Assembly (NCBI GenBank): GCA_016124455.1 | Contig: WGNQ01000009.1 | Coordinates: 1 to 43,953 of the forward strand | Direction of reading: 5' to 3' | Length of the DNA: 43,953 nucleotides | Origin: Sideroxydans sp. | GTDB lineage: Bacteria > Pseudomonadota > Gammaproteobacteria > Burkholderiales > Gallionellaceae | Part shown: positions 35,783 to 43,953 of the stretch, one piece after another | Position numbering within the stretch: position 1 is the first letter of the stretch | Layout: each line of letters begins with the position of its first letter | The notes under the pieces: generated by a model | The model's input: only the letters and a program-made list of their open reading frames with translations | The model's database searches: none | What the model was told of the DNA's origin: nothing | Program-made: the position numbers and the translations under genes

Positions 35783-36745
35783 ATGACGCCACGCCTGCTG
35801 TTCATCCTGTTGTTGCTGGCGGCCATGCTGAGCCTGGGCCTGGGCCTGACCAGCGGTTCGTTGCCGCTTGCGCCGGGCGAGGTCGGTCGCGCGCTGCTGG
35901 GGCAGGGCGACAGTGCGACGGTCGAAGTGGTACAGCAGTTGCGCCTGCCGCGGGTGTTGGCGGCGTTTGCCTGTGGCGGGCTGCTGGCGCTTGCTGGTGT
36001 GCTGTTGCAGGCGCTGTTGCGCAACCCGCTGGCTGACCCTTATATCCTTGGCGTGTCCGGTGGTGCGGCGGTGGGCGCACTGGCAGCCATGTTGCTTGGC
36101 GCAGGGCTGGCAGCCACGCAGTTTTCTTCACTCGGCGGTGCGCTGCTGGCTATCGTCGCGGTGTTCGGTCTTGGGTTTCGCCGTGGCGAACGTAATATTT
36201 ACCGGTTGTTGCTTACCGGCGTGGTGCTGTCTGCCGGCTGTGGCGCGCTGGTCAGCCTGTTGCTGACGCTGGCACAATTCGAGCAGGTGAAGGGTATGTT
36301 GTTCTGGCTGATGGGCGATCTGTCTCACCCCGAAGGTGTGTTGTTCGCATGGCTGGTGTTGCTGGCGGTAGGATTGTGCGCTGCGATTTTCTCCGGTGGG
36401 CTGGACGTGTTGGCCGGCGGGCTGGACAAGGCGGCTGTGTTGGGTCTTGCCGTGGGGCGCTGGCAGGCGGTACTGTATTTTGCGGCTGCATTGCTGACCG
36501 TGTCGGCATTGCAGCTCGGCGGCAGCATCGGTTTTGTCGGGTTGATGATGCCGCACGCCATTCGCTTGTTCGGTATCAGCGTACACCGTTGGCTGGTGCC
36601 CCTGGCGGTGCTGCTGGGTGGCAGTTTTCTGGTGCTGGCCGATACCCTGGCGCGTACGCTATGGTCGCCGTTGCAGTTGCCGGTAGGGGTGTTCACCGCA
36701 TTGCTGGGTGTGCCGGTGTTGCTATGGCTACTGGGGAGGCGCTGA
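35783..36745 (+). CDS. FecCD/BtuC-type ABC transporter permease
   Basis: 320 residues, about ten membrane segments, FecCD family: imports cobalamin, haem or iron-siderophores with a periplasmic binding protein. Hallmarks are LRLPRVLAAFACGGLLALAG and NPLADPYILGVSGGAAVGAL near the N-terminus and GGSIGFVGLMMPHAIRLFG near the C-terminus. ATG 35783 is preferred to an in-frame TTG at 35771. TGA overlaps the ATPase start (TGATG). The substrate cannot be decided: no binding protein, TonB receptor or cobalamin riboswitch is visible, and the 74-base gap before it is too short for one. BtuC is a reasonable guess only. Confidence 0.9.
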   Translation: MTPRLLFILLLLAAMLSLGLGLTSGSLPLAPGEVGRALLGQGDSATVEVVQQLRLPRVLAAFACGGLLALAGVLLQALLRNPLADPYILGVSGGAAVGALAAMLLGAGLAATQFSSLGGALLAIVAVFGLGFRRGERNIYRLLLTGVVLSAGCGALVSLLLTLAQFEQVKGMLFWLMGDLSHPEGVLFAWLVLLAVGLCAAIFSGGLDVLAGGLDKAAVLGLAVGRWQAVLYFAAALLTVSALQLGGSIGFVGLMMPHAIRLFGISVHRWLVPLAVLLGGSFLVLADTLARTLWSPLQLPVGVFTALLGVPVLLWLLGRR

Positions 36746-37506
36746 TGCTGCGGACGCAAAATCTCACGGTAGCCATCGGCGGGAAAATCATTTGTCGCGA
36801 ATTGAGTTTCAGCATCCGGCCCGGCGAATGCTGGGGCGTGCTGGGGCAGAATGGTGTGGGCAAGACTACGCTGCTGCGTACGCTGGCCGGGCTGCATCAG
36901 CCGCAGGTGGGAGAGGTAAGTTGTGCGGGTCAACCGTTGCAGGATTACGCGCGGCGCGACCTGGCACGCAGGCTGGGCGTGCTGCTGCAGAACGAGGATG
37001 GCGAGTTCTGGGGCAGCGTGCTGGATTATGTGTTGCTGGGGCGTTTCCCTTATCGCACCGCATTATTCGGCTACAGCGCGCAGGATGAGGAAATCGCACA
37101 GCGAGCACTGGCACAGATGGAATTGGGCGAGCTGGCGCAGCGTCCGCTGAACAGCCTGTCCGGCGGCGAGTGTCAGCGTGCCACCATCGCGCAGGCACTG
37201 GCGCAGCAGGCGCAGTATTATTTGCTGGACGAGCCGCTGCAGCATCTCGACCTGCGCCATCAGCAGCAGGCAATGCGCCTGTTCATGCAACAGCGGAAGC
37301 AGGGATGCGGGTTACTGATGGTGTTGCACGATACGTTGTGGGCGCAGCGCTGTTGCGATCATGTGCTGCTGATGTTTCCCGATGGCACGCTGCAGCACGG
37401 CGCGGCGCGGGAATTGCTGACGCGCGGTAATCTGGAGGCGCTGTACCAGTGTCCATTGGGTGAGACGGAGGTGGATGGGGAGCGCTGTTTCATCCCCGGT
37501 GTATAA
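36745..37506 (+). CDS. ABC transporter ATPase (BtuD/FepC type)
   Basis: 253 residues, partner of the FecCD permease. Walker A is GQNGVGKTTLL, Q-loop LLQNEDG, signature LSGGECQRATIAQAL, Walker B YYLLDEP, D-loop LQHLDL, and the switch histidine is in MVLHD. ATG at 36745 shares a base with the permease stop. Frame is also open further upstream, but that is only the other frame of the permease gene. A strong terminator follows, separating this pair from pcnB. Confidence 0.92.
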   Translation: MLRTQNLTVAIGGKIICRELSFSIRPGECWGVLGQNGVGKTTLLRTLAGLHQPQVGEVSCAGQPLQDYARRDLARRLGVLLQNEDGEFWGSVLDYVLLGRFPYRTALFGYSAQDEEIAQRALAQMELGELAQRPLNSLSGGECQRATIAQALAQQAQYYLLDEPLQHLDLRHQQQAMRLFMQQRKQGCGLLMVLHDTLWAQRCCDHVLLMFPDGTLQHGAARELLTRGNLEALYQCPLGETEVDGERCFIPGV

Positions 37507-37519
37507 TCCGCACTGTTCA

Positions 37520-37548
37520 GCGCCGCCCAGCCGCGGCGCGCATTTTTT
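37520..37548 (+). terminator. intrinsic terminator after the ABC transporter pair
   Basis: GCGCCGC (37520-37526) pairs with GCGGCGC (37533-37539), followed by GCA and six T. It lies nine bases before the pcnB ATG. A perfect TATAAT at 37502-37507, over the ATPase stop, may be a -10 for pcnB but lacks a -35. Confidence 0.8.
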
Positions 37549-37557
37549 ATAAAGCGA

Positions 37558-38922
37558 ATGATCAAAAAACTGTTTAAGCGTGTGTTTCGCAAACCAGCCC
37601 GGTCGAAAACGACTGGCGCCTGCCGGGTGATACCTTTCGAACAGCATGGGGTCGGGCGCGATGGCATCAGTTATGGCGCCGGCAAGGTGACTGACGGCCT
37701 GCAGGCCGCCGGCTACTCGGCGTTCGTGGTCGGCGGTGCGGTACGCGACATGCTGCTCAAGCGCCATCCCAAGGATTTCGATATTGCCACCAATGCTACG
37801 CCGGAGGAGGTGCGCCGTGTATTCCGCCGCTCGCGCATCATCGGGCGCCGTTTCCGTCTGGTGCATGTGATGTTCGGTGAGGAGACGGTGGAGGTGTCCA
37901 CCTTCCGCCGCATGATCGAGGCGGAAGATGCGCAGACCGACGAACATGGACGCCTGTTGCGCGACAATGAGTTCGGCGATCAGGAGCAGGATGCGGCGCG
38001 GCGTGATTTCACCGCCAACGCCCTGTTCTACGATCCGGCGACACAGGAAATTTTCGATTATCACGATGGCTATGCCGATATCCGTGCCAACACCCTGCGC
38101 ATGATCGGTGACCCGGCCGTGCGTTATCGCGAAGACCCGGTGCGCATGCTGCGCGCGGTGCGGCTATCGGCCAAGCTCGGCATGAAACTGGATGCCGCTA
38201 CGGCTGCGCCCATCGCCGGCATGAAGGAGTTGCTGAGCAATGTGCCGCAGGCACGCCTGCTCGATGAAATGCTCAAATTGCTGCTGTCCGGCCACGCCGT
38301 GGAATGCATCAAGAAGCTGCGCGCGATGCATTTGCATCATGGCTTGCTGCCGATGCTGGATGTGATCCTGGAGCAGCCGTTGGGCGAGAAATTCGTGATG
38401 CTGGCGTTGCAGAATACCGACCGGCGCATTCGCGAGGAAAAACCGGTGTCGCCGGCTTTCCTGTTTGCCGCACTGCTGTGGCATGAAGTGCTGTCGACCT
38501 GGAAGCAGCGACAGGAGGCTGGTGTCCGCCCGATACCTGCACTGCACGAGGCGATGGACGAGGTATTGAACCGGCAACGTGAACAGCTGGCAATTCCGCA
38601 CCGCTATGATGCGGTCATGAAAGAGATGTGGCTGATGCAGCCGCGCTTCGAACAACGTGGTGGGCAGCGGCCGATCCGTTTGCTGGCGCTGCCACGCTTC
38701 CGTGCGGCCTATGATTTTCTGTTGCTGCGCTGCGAGAGCGGCGAAGCGGATGCGCAACTGGGGCTGTGGTGGGACGAGTTCCAGGATGCCAGCGACGAAC
38801 GCCGCGCCGAGATGCTGTTGCCGGACAGCGGCGGGACAGCCAAGAAGCGTCGGCGGCGGCGCAAGAAGCCGGCTGGCCAGGCCGATGGTGCTGCCGTGCA
38901 GGCCGAACTGCCGATAGATTGA
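37558..38922 (+). CDS. pcnB: poly(A) polymerase I
   Basis: 454 residues. Adds poly(A) tails to RNA 3' ends, promoting decay; in ColE1 plasmids it sets copy number. The nucleotidyltransferase core is FVVGGAVRDMLLKRHPKDFD with the DxD metal pair, then VSTFRRM and RRDFTANALFYD; the RNA-binding helical domain follows. The Arg/Lys-rich C-terminus (KKRRRRRKKPAG) is typical of PAP I as against CCA-adding enzymes. Stop overlaps the folK ATG. First gene after the inserted ABC block, heading folK-dNK-panBCD. Confidence 0.95.
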   Translation: MIKKLFKRVFRKPARSKTTGACRVIPFEQHGVGRDGISYGAGKVTDGLQAAGYSAFVVGGAVRDMLLKRHPKDFDIATNATPEEVRRVFRRSRIIGRRFRLVHVMFGEETVEVSTFRRMIEAEDAQTDEHGRLLRDNEFGDQEQDAARRDFTANALFYDPATQEIFDYHDGYADIRANTLRMIGDPAVRYREDPVRMLRAVRLSAKLGMKLDAATAAPIAGMKELLSNVPQARLLDEMLKLLLSGHAVECIKKLRAMHLHHGLLPMLDVILEQPLGEKFVMLALQNTDRRIREEKPVSPAFLFAALLWHEVLSTWKQRQEAGVRPIPALHEAMDEVLNRQREQLAIPHRYDAVMKEMWLMQPRFEQRGGQRPIRLLALPRFRAAYDFLLLRCESGEADAQLGLWWDEFQDASDERRAEMLLPDSGGTAKKRRRRRKKPAGQADGAAVQAELPID

Positions 38923-39416
38923 TGGCCGGGCAAGTGGCTTACATCGGTTTGGGCAGCAATTTGGCCGAGCCGAAAGTGCAGGTGTTGCAGGCATTGCAGG
39001 CGCTCGATGGTTTGCCGTACAGCCGGGTGATGGCGTGCTCTTCGTTGTATCGTAGCGCGCCGGTAGGCTATCTGGAGCAGCCGGATTTCATCAATGCGGT
39101 GGCGCAAATCGAGACCGGGCTGGCGCCGCGAGAATTGCTGGATGCGCTGCTCGAACTGGAGCGAAAATGCGGGCGCACGCGCGAGTTCCTCAATGCGCCG
39201 CGCACTCTGGATCTGGATGTGTTGCTGTATGGCGGGCTGCAGCATCACGAACATGGGCTGACCGTGCCACACCCGCAGATGCATCTGCGTGCTTTTGTGT
39301 TGCAACCGTTGCTGGAAATCGCGCCGGATTGCGTGATTCCCGGGATCGGTACGGCGACGGATGCGATGCGGCAGTGTGCCGGCCAGCAATTGGAGCGAAT
39401 TGCCGATGCTGTTTGA
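38922..39416 (+). CDS. folK: HPPK, folate pyrophosphokinase
   Basis: 164 residues. Transfers pyrophosphate from ATP to 6-hydroxymethyl-dihydropterin in folate synthesis. Start MAGQVAYIGLGSNLAEPKVQ; SSLYRSAPVGYLEQPDFINA; signature APRTLDLDVLLYGG with the magnesium-binding aspartates; VPHPQMHLRAFVLQPL. ATG overlaps the pcnB stop; its end overlaps the dNK start by 11 bases. Confidence 0.96.
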   Translation: MAGQVAYIGLGSNLAEPKVQVLQALQALDGLPYSRVMACSSLYRSAPVGYLEQPDFINAVAQIETGLAPRELLDALLELERKCGRTREFLNAPRTLDLDVLLYGGLQHHEHGLTVPHPQMHLRAFVLQPLLEIAPDCVIPGIGTATDAMRQCAGQQLERIADAV

Positions 39417-40047
39417 TAAATACCGTTACGTAGTCGTCGAAGGGCCGATCGGTGTTGGCAAGACCAGCCTGGCGCGTCGCCTGGCCGAGCATTGCAACGT
39501 TACGCCGATGCTGGAGAAGCCTGAGGAAAACCCTTTTCTGGCGCGTTTTTACGAAGACCCGACCCGTCATGCCTTGCCGACTCAATTGTTCTTCCTGTTC
39601 CAGCGCGTCAATGAAGTGGGCGAGTTGGCGCAGATGGATATGTTCCGCAGCAGCACGGTTTCCGACTACCTGTTCGACAAGGATGTGCTGTTCGCGCGCC
39701 TCAATCTGCGCGACGATGAGTTCGCACTGTACCAGAACATCTACAATAGCCTCGCGCCGCAAGCGCCTGCGCCGGACCTGGTGATCTACCTGCAGGCGTC
39801 GCCGGAGACGCTGGTGGAGCGCGTGAGGCGGCGGGCCATCGATTATGAGCGGCCGATTGCCGACAATTATCTGACGCGCCTGGCGCAAGGTTACAGCGAT
39901 TTCTTCTATCACTATGATGCCGCGCCGGTGCTCGTCGTGAATAGCGAAAACCTGAACTTCGTGGATAATGCCGATGACTTTGCGCTGCTGCTGCAACGCA
40001 TCGAGGACATGCGCGGACCGCGCGAGTTCTTCAGCATGGGAGCCTGA
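39406..40047 (+). CDS. deoxynucleoside kinase family protein
   Basis: 213 residues. P-loop [20 protein letters not shown], then [20 protein letters not shown], and the lid region [14 protein letters not shown]. Family phosphorylates deoxyadenosine/deoxyguanosine or similar; in Betaproteobacteria it sits between folK and panB so regularly that a role in coenzyme metabolism has been suspected. Start ATG 39406 overlaps folK. Two bases separate it from panB. Confidence 0.93.
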   Translation: MLFDKYRYVVVEGPIGVGKTSLARRLAEHCNVTPMLEKPEENPFLARFYEDPTRHALPTQLFFLFQRVNEVGELAQMDMFRSSTVSDYLFDKDVLFARLNLRDDEFALYQNIYNSLAPQAPAPDLVIYLQASPETLVERVRRRAIDYERPIADNYLTRLAQGYSDFFYHYDAAPVLVVNSENLNFVDNADDFALLLQRIEDMRGPREFFSMGA

Positions 40048-40049
40048 CG

Positions 40050-40841
40050 ATGAGAACGACATTGAGCGATTTGCAGGCGATGCGCGACAACGGCGAGAAA
40101 ATCGCCGTGCTGACCTGTTATGACGCGAGCTTTGCTGCGCTGCTCGAAACAAATGGCGTGGATATATTGCTGGTGGGCGACTCTCTGGGGATGGTGCTGC
40201 AAGGCCATGAGACCACGTTGCCGGTGAGTATGGGTGATATGGCCTATCACACTGCCTGTGTTGCGCGCGGTGCGCAACAGGCGTTCATCATGGTCGACAT
40301 GCCGTTCGGTACTTTCCAAGTCAGCCCGCAGCTTGCTTTCGAGCATGCGGCCCGGCTGATGGCCGCGGGTGCTCAGATGGTCAAGACCGAAGGCGGTGCG
40401 GTGATGGCGGATACCGTCGCCTTCCTGACCGGGCGCGGCATCCCGGTCTGCGCCCATATCGGCCTGACGCCGCAATCGGTGCATCAGCTTGGCGGCTATC
40501 GCGTGCAGGGCAAGAGCAGTGCCGATGCGCAGCGCCTGCTGCAGGATGCCGCAGTGCTGGAACGGGCCGGAGCCGGCATGTTGCTGCTGGAGGCGATGCC
40601 GGCGCTACTGGCCGAGGAGATCACCGCTAACGTTTCGATACCGACCATCGGCATTGGTGCGGGCGCCGGTTGTTCCGGCCAAGTGCTGGTGTTGCACGAC
40701 ATGCTGGATATTTATCCGGGCAAGAAACCGCGCTTCGTGAAAAATTACATGCAGGAAGCGATTTCCATTGCCGGCGCAGTGGCAAGCTATGCTGCCGAGG
40801 TCAAATCCGGCGCGTTTCCGGCGCCCGAACACGGCTTCTGA
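40050..40841 (+). CDS. panB: 3-methyl-2-oxobutanoate hydroxymethyltransferase
   Basis: First step of pantothenate synthesis: ketoisovalerate, a product of the ilv pathway, plus methylene-tetrahydrofolate gives ketopantoate. 263 residues. Motifs: [58 protein letters not shown], and KTEGG with magnesium ligands. [20 protein letters not shown] follows. Abuts panC with no gap (TGA directly before ATG). Confidence 0.97.
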   Translation: MRTTLSDLQAMRDNGEKIAVLTCYDASFAALLETNGVDILLVGDSLGMVLQGHETTLPVSMGDMAYHTACVARGAQQAFIMVDMPFGTFQVSPQLAFEHAARLMAAGAQMVKTEGGAVMADTVAFLTGRGIPVCAHIGLTPQSVHQLGGYRVQGKSSADAQRLLQDAAVLERAGAGMLLLEAMPALLAEEITANVSIPTIGIGAGAGCSGQVLVLHDMLDIYPGKKPRFVKNYMQEAISIAGAVASYAAEVKSGAFPAPEHGF

Positions 40842-41675
40842 ATGGAAATAATTTCTTCGGTTGCGGCATTGCGCGAGCGCCTGCATGGCGAGCGTAGCGT
40901 TGCCCTGGTGCCGACCATGGGCAACTTGCACGAAGGCCATCTTGATCTGGTGCGCATCGCGCGCCAGCGCGCCAGTTGCGTGGTGGTAAGTATCTTCGTC
41001 AACCCCTTGCAGTTTGGTCCGGGCGAGGATCTGGATAAGTATCCGCGCACGCTGGAGGCGGACTGCGTCAACCTGGCGGGACTGGCAGACGTGGTGTTCG
41101 TACCGGCGGTGAGCGATATGTACCCGGTTCCACAGGAGGTATTCGTCGAGTTGCCACCGGTCGCCAGTGAGTTGTGCGGTGCCGCACGACCCGGGCATTT
41201 TCGCGGCATGGCGACGGTGGTGCTGAAGCTTTTCAGCATCGTGCAGCCGCAGCTGGCGGTGTTTGGCAAGAAGGACTACCAGCAATTGCATCTGGTGCGG
41301 CAGATGACGCGGCAATTCAACCTGCCGATCGAGGTCATTGGCGGGGAGACGGGCCGGGCGCCGGACGGGCTGGCGTTGTCTTCGCGTAACCAGTATTTGA
41401 ATGCGGTCGAGCGAACCGAGGCCGTGTTCCTGCATCAAACGCTGGTTGAGGTACGGCAGGCGTTGCTGGATGGGATGGGCGATATACCGCAACTGGAGCG
41501 TGAGGCGTCGGAACGTCTTGCCGGGCGTGGCTGGCGGGTGGATTATGTGGCAGTCCGTGCCCAGGCCACGCTGGGCATACCGCAGTCCGGAGAACGCGAA
41601 CTGGTAGTGCTGGCGGCGGCGCGACTGGGGAATACGCGTCTGATCGACAACCTTGAGGTTTGTCTTGAGCCGTGA
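40842..41675 (+). CDS. panC: pantothenate synthetase
   Basis: Joins pantoate and beta-alanine using ATP. 277 residues. HIGH-like motif [52 protein letters not shown]-like LSSRNQYL. Its 3' end holds the probable panD promoter. Directly follows panB. Confidence 0.97.
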   Translation: MEIISSVAALRERLHGERSVALVPTMGNLHEGHLDLVRIARQRASCVVVSIFVNPLQFGPGEDLDKYPRTLEADCVNLAGLADVVFVPAVSDMYPVPQEVFVELPPVASELCGAARPGHFRGMATVVLKLFSIVQPQLAVFGKKDYQQLHLVRQMTRQFNLPIEVIGGETGRAPDGLALSSRNQYLNAVERTEAVFLHQTLVEVRQALLDGMGDIPQLEREASERLAGRGWRVDYVAVRAQATLGIPQSGERELVVLAAARLGNTRLIDNLEVCLEP

Positions 41676-41688
41676 GCGCTTATATAAT
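41660..41688 (+). promoter_or_regulatory. promoter for panD within the end of panC
   Basis: TTGTCT (41660-41665), a 17-base gap and a perfect TATAAT (41683-41688) give a start ~20-28 bases before the panD ATG, so panD can be made independently of panBC. Confidence 0.6.
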
Positions 41689-41715
41689 GCGCGTCCATTT
41701 CAGGAAATATTGTCC

Positions 41716-42096
41716 ATGCAACGTACCATGCTCAAGTCGAAACTGCATCGTGTATCTGTGACTCATGCCGAGTTGCATTACGAGGGTTCGTGCGCGATTG
41801 ACGACGATTTGATGGATGCTGCCGACATTCGCGAATACCAGCAGATCGATATTTATAACGTTACCAATGGCGAGCGTTTCACTACTTACGCCATTCGTGC
41901 CCAACGCGGTTCCGGCGTGATTTCGGTGAACGGGGCAGCTGCGCATAAGGCCAGCCCGGGCGACATCCTGATTATCGCCACCTATGCATCGTATTCCGAA
42001 CTCGAGCTGCAGAAATTCCATCCCCAGCTCGTCTATGTGGACGCAAATAACCGGATAGTTGCCCAGCGCAACCAGATTCCCGTGCAGGCTGCCTGA
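41716..42096 (+). CDS. panD: aspartate 1-decarboxylase proenzyme
   Basis: Makes beta-alanine for panC. 126 residues. Self-cleaves between Gly24 and Ser25 ([17 protein letters not shown]) to form the pyruvoyl group; Lys9 and Tyr22 region as in the family. [20 protein letters not shown] follows. ATG 41716 with AGGAAA nine bases upstream gives the standard start [20 protein letters not shown]; a longer frame from 41653 overlaps panC and is rejected. Confidence 0.97.
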   Translation: MQRTMLKSKLHRVSVTHAELHYEGSCAIDDDLMDAADIREYQQIDIYNVTNGERFTTYAIRAQRGSGVISVNGAAAHKASPGDILIIATYASYSELELQKFHPQLVYVDANNRIVAQRNQIPVQAA

Positions 42097-42133
42097 CCCG
42101 TTTTTCCCGAGTTTCCCCCTGTTTTCCCATAAG

Positions 42134-42161
42134 TTGACCCCGGTTGGCGGGTGGGTATATG
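42134..42161 (+). promoter_or_regulatory. promoter for the TPR/beta-barrel gene
   Basis: TTGACC (42134-42139), a 16-base gap and TATATG (42156-42161); with an 18-base gap, TATGCT. It marks the start of a new unit after panD. Confidence 0.45.
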
Positions 42162-42207
42162 CTTTCCGCAAACGATCTCAATACAGATGACTTAAAGGGG
42201 AAATGGC

Positions 42208-43737
42208 ATGAGACGTATTCATCTTTGCTGTCTGGCAATGGCGCTGGCTGGCAGCGCGACGATGGTGAGGACGGCTGTTGCGCAAACCGCAGCCCCTTCT
42301 AAAACGGATACGTCTTCCAAGGCTAAACGCCCTGCAGTTAAAAAAACCACACCTGCCAGGCAGGACAAACGCGCGTCTGAAGCCGCCGCGATTGAGCAGG
42401 CAGCACGCCTGAAAGCCGAGGCGGAAGCCAGGGCGCAACGCGAAGCGGAAGTCGCCGCACAGGAAATCCGTATGCAGGAAGCCGAGGCGCTGGTCAAGGC
42501 CGGCAAGCCGGGCGAGGCATACGACTTGCTGGAACCGATGGAGTTCGAACGTTCCGGCGAAGTGCGCTATGACTATCTGCTGGGCATTGCTGCGCTGGAT
42601 AGTGGCAAGGCGGACAAGGCGACGCTGGCTTTCGAACGTGTGCTGGCGGTAGATCCGAATTTTGCCGGTGCGCGCCTGGACATGGCGCGGGCCTATTACC
42701 AGCTGGGTGACCTGCCGCGTGCCAAAACGGAATTCGAAATCGTACTCAAGGCCGATCCGCCGAAAGCGGCACGCGTTACCGTCGAAAAATATCTGGCGGC
42801 CATCGATTACCAGATGCATGCCAAGGATACCAAGATTGGTGGCTATCTTGAGGGTACCTTCGGCCACGATTCCAACGTCAATGCCGCTACCTCGCAAGGG
42901 CAGGTGGCGGTGCCAGCTCTGGGTAACCTGATTTTCACGCTGAATGCGTCAAGCCTTAAAAGCGAAGACTATTACCTTGGCTTTGCAGGTGGAATGAACG
43001 TGGTGCATCCGGTGAATGAAACCGTGGCATTGTTTGCCGGCGTTGACCTGCGTCAGCGTGGCAACATGGTGATGACGCAATACGACTCGACGACACTCAG
43101 CGGCAATGCTGGCGGCATTTTTTCCCTGGGCAAGGAGGATAGCCTGAGGTTAGGGGTACTGGATGGTCAGTATACGTTGGGCAGCGCGCGTTACTATGAC
43201 AATACCGGCATCAACGGGGAATGGCGCCATGTTTTCAGTCCCGCCAACCAAGTCTCCGTCTTTGGCCAGCAATCGTATTACCGTTTCGTCAACAGCGCAC
43301 GATTTACCGGAATGACGGCGCAGAATTTCGACCAGACCGTGGCTGGTGCGAGCTGGCTGCATGTGATGCCGGATGGCAAGTCGACGGTATTTGGCAGCCT
43401 GTTTTATGGCCAGGAGCGGGACGTTACCGGTACGCGGCCGGATGGTGCCAAGCACTTTACCGGTTTGCGGGCGGGTGGACAGGTGGCACTGAACGACAAG
43501 ACAGAGTTTTTCGGTAATCTTGGCTGGAATTATGGCACTTACTCCAGGCAGAACGCGCTGTTCCTTACGACGCGTCGCGACGTATTGTATGACGCGGCAG
43601 CAGGAGTCAACTGGCATTGGGACAAGAAGTGGGCCGTGCGTCCGCAATTGGCGCTGACACATAACCAGTCCAATATCGCCATCTACAAATACGATCGTGC
43701 AGACTTGTCGGTAACCATCCGGCGCGACTTTAATTGA
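42208..43737 (+). CDS. TPR protein with C-terminal outer-membrane beta-barrel (DUF560/Slam-like)
   Basis: 509 residues. Signal peptide (RRIHLCCLAMALAGSATM, cut near AVAQ). Residues ~30-100 are Lys/Ala/Glu-rich and likely helical; ~95-200 hold TPR-like repeats (ALVKAGKPGEAYDLLEPMEF, ATLAFERVLAVDPNFAGARL, DMARAYYQLGDLPRAKTEFE). From ~205 to the end is a run of amphipathic beta strands starting GYLEGTFGHDSNVNAATSQG and ending VTIRRDFN, as in outer-membrane barrels. TPR plus a 14-strand barrel is the layout of the surface lipoprotein assembly modulator Slam (DUF560); exact membership is inferred. AAAGGGG precedes the ATG. The FecR-domain gene follows directly. Confidence 0.8.
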   Translation: MRRIHLCCLAMALAGSATMVRTAVAQTAAPSKTDTSSKAKRPAVKKTTPARQDKRASEAAAIEQAARLKAEAEARAQREAEVAAQEIRMQEAEALVKAGKPGEAYDLLEPMEFERSGEVRYDYLLGIAALDSGKADKATLAFERVLAVDPNFAGARLDMARAYYQLGDLPRAKTEFEIVLKADPPKAARVTVEKYLAAIDYQMHAKDTKIGGYLEGTFGHDSNVNAATSQGQVAVPALGNLIFTLNASSLKSEDYYLGFAGGMNVVHPVNETVALFAGVDLRQRGNMVMTQYDSTTLSGNAGGIFSLGKEDSLRLGVLDGQYTLGSARYYDNTGINGEWRHVFSPANQVSVFGQQSYYRFVNSARFTGMTAQNFDQTVAGASWLHVMPDGKSTVFGSLFYGQERDVTGTRPDGAKHFTGLRAGGQVALNDKTEFFGNLGWNYGTYSRQNALFLTTRRDVLYDAAAGVNWHWDKKWAVRPQLALTHNQSNIAIYKYDRADLSVTIRRDFN

Positions 43738-43775
43738 CGGGATGAGCGATGCAAATTGTGAACAGGGAAACCACC

Positions 43776-43953
43776 ATGCATGATGAAACACGGTTGCTGG
43801 CCGCCGGGTTGCTGCTGGCCGGTCTGTTGTTTTCGGGCGCGGCCTGGAGTGCGCAGGCTGGGCGCGTGCAATTTGTGCATGGCGAGGTAGAGGTGACGGA
43901 CACGGCAGGACAAGTCCGCACGATGCTGAAAGGCGGGGCGATCAACGAAGGCG
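43776..43953 (+). CDS. FecR-domain protein, cut by the right edge
   Basis: The first 59 codons only. ATG 43776 has AGGGAAA upstream; ATG 43749 in frame is an alternative. A signal peptide (LLAAGLLLAGLLFSGAAWS) is followed by AQAGRVQFVHGEVEVTDTAG and LKGGAINEG, the start of a FecR-type domain. FecR domains appear in periplasmic or outer-membrane proteins, often paired with a barrel and a large adhesin-like surface protein. Function of this one unknown. Confidence 0.75.
   Translation, partial: MHDETRLLAAGLLLAGLLFSGAAWSAQAGRVQFVHGEVEVTDTAGQVRTMLKGGAINEG

Noticed and set aside
39190-40152. 320-codon minus-strand frame
   Set aside because: Antisense to folK, the deoxynucleoside kinase and panB.
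42097-42207. Terminator after panD
   Set aside because: The C/T-rich stretch (runs of TTTCCC) has no matching G-rich arm to form a stem.

Overview
This window is a stretch of high-GC chromosome from a betaproteobacterium. The best guess is the Nitrosomonadales (Gallionella/Sideroxydans/Sulfuricella-like), but rank below class is inferred only from gene order and the look of the proteins. Almost every gene is housekeeping and coding density is very high: no gap reaches 300 bp, and many gene pairs overlap as ATGA, GTGA or TTGA. I see no tRNA, rRNA, insertion sequence, prophage or CRISPR array.

Layout. (1) 1-4399, minus: pepA, holC, a small unrecognised coding segment and valS (C-terminus cut off by the left edge); the small segment runs in frame into valS with no stop. 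(2) 4519-6668, plus: lptF-lptG, the LPS export permease. (3) 6705-8043, minus: an ECF sigma factor coupled to a single-TM DUF3619 protein and a secreted DUF3106 protein, which looks like a sigma/anti-sigma/sensor cassette. (4) 8212-14682, plus: ilvB-ilvH-ilvC, psd-pssA and leuA, covering branched-chain amino acid and phosphatidylethanolamine synthesis. (5) 14759-19023: a secreted pentapeptide-repeat protein, then wrbA-hugZ (minus), a YihY-family protein and a YqhA-family protein (plus). (6) 19034-21477, minus: proS and a lytic transglycosylase. (7) 21630-23987, plus: rppH, a CBS-pair protein and a PEGA lipoprotein. (8) 24054-25699, minus: coaBC-dut. (9) 25807-28078, plus: alpha/beta hydrolase, radC, rpmB-rpmG, with one small membrane protein gene on the minus strand. 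(10) 28144-32880, minus: purM-purN, two DUF3108 proteins and an RsmB-family methyltransferase. (11) 32943-42096, plus: an AI-2E/PerM-family protein, hda, a HAD phosphatase, then a PsiF-like gene and a BtuCD-type ABC pair lying between the HAD gene and pcnB-folK-dNK-panB-panC-panD. (12) 42208-end, plus: a TPR/outer-membrane beta-barrel (DUF560/Slam-like) protein followed by a truncated FecR-domain protein, probably the start of a surface or secretion locus that continues past the right edge.

Most interesting points: the ECF sigma-DUF3619-DUF3106 cassette and its probable CTG start; the open frame joining the small holC-valS protein to valS; the AT-rich editing domain inside an otherwise GC-rich proS; the doubled Cys-bracketed pentapeptide modules; the orphan BtuCD/PsiF insertion with its palindrome and CTAG cluster; probable leaderless wrbA; and the edge-truncated barrel/FecR locus.
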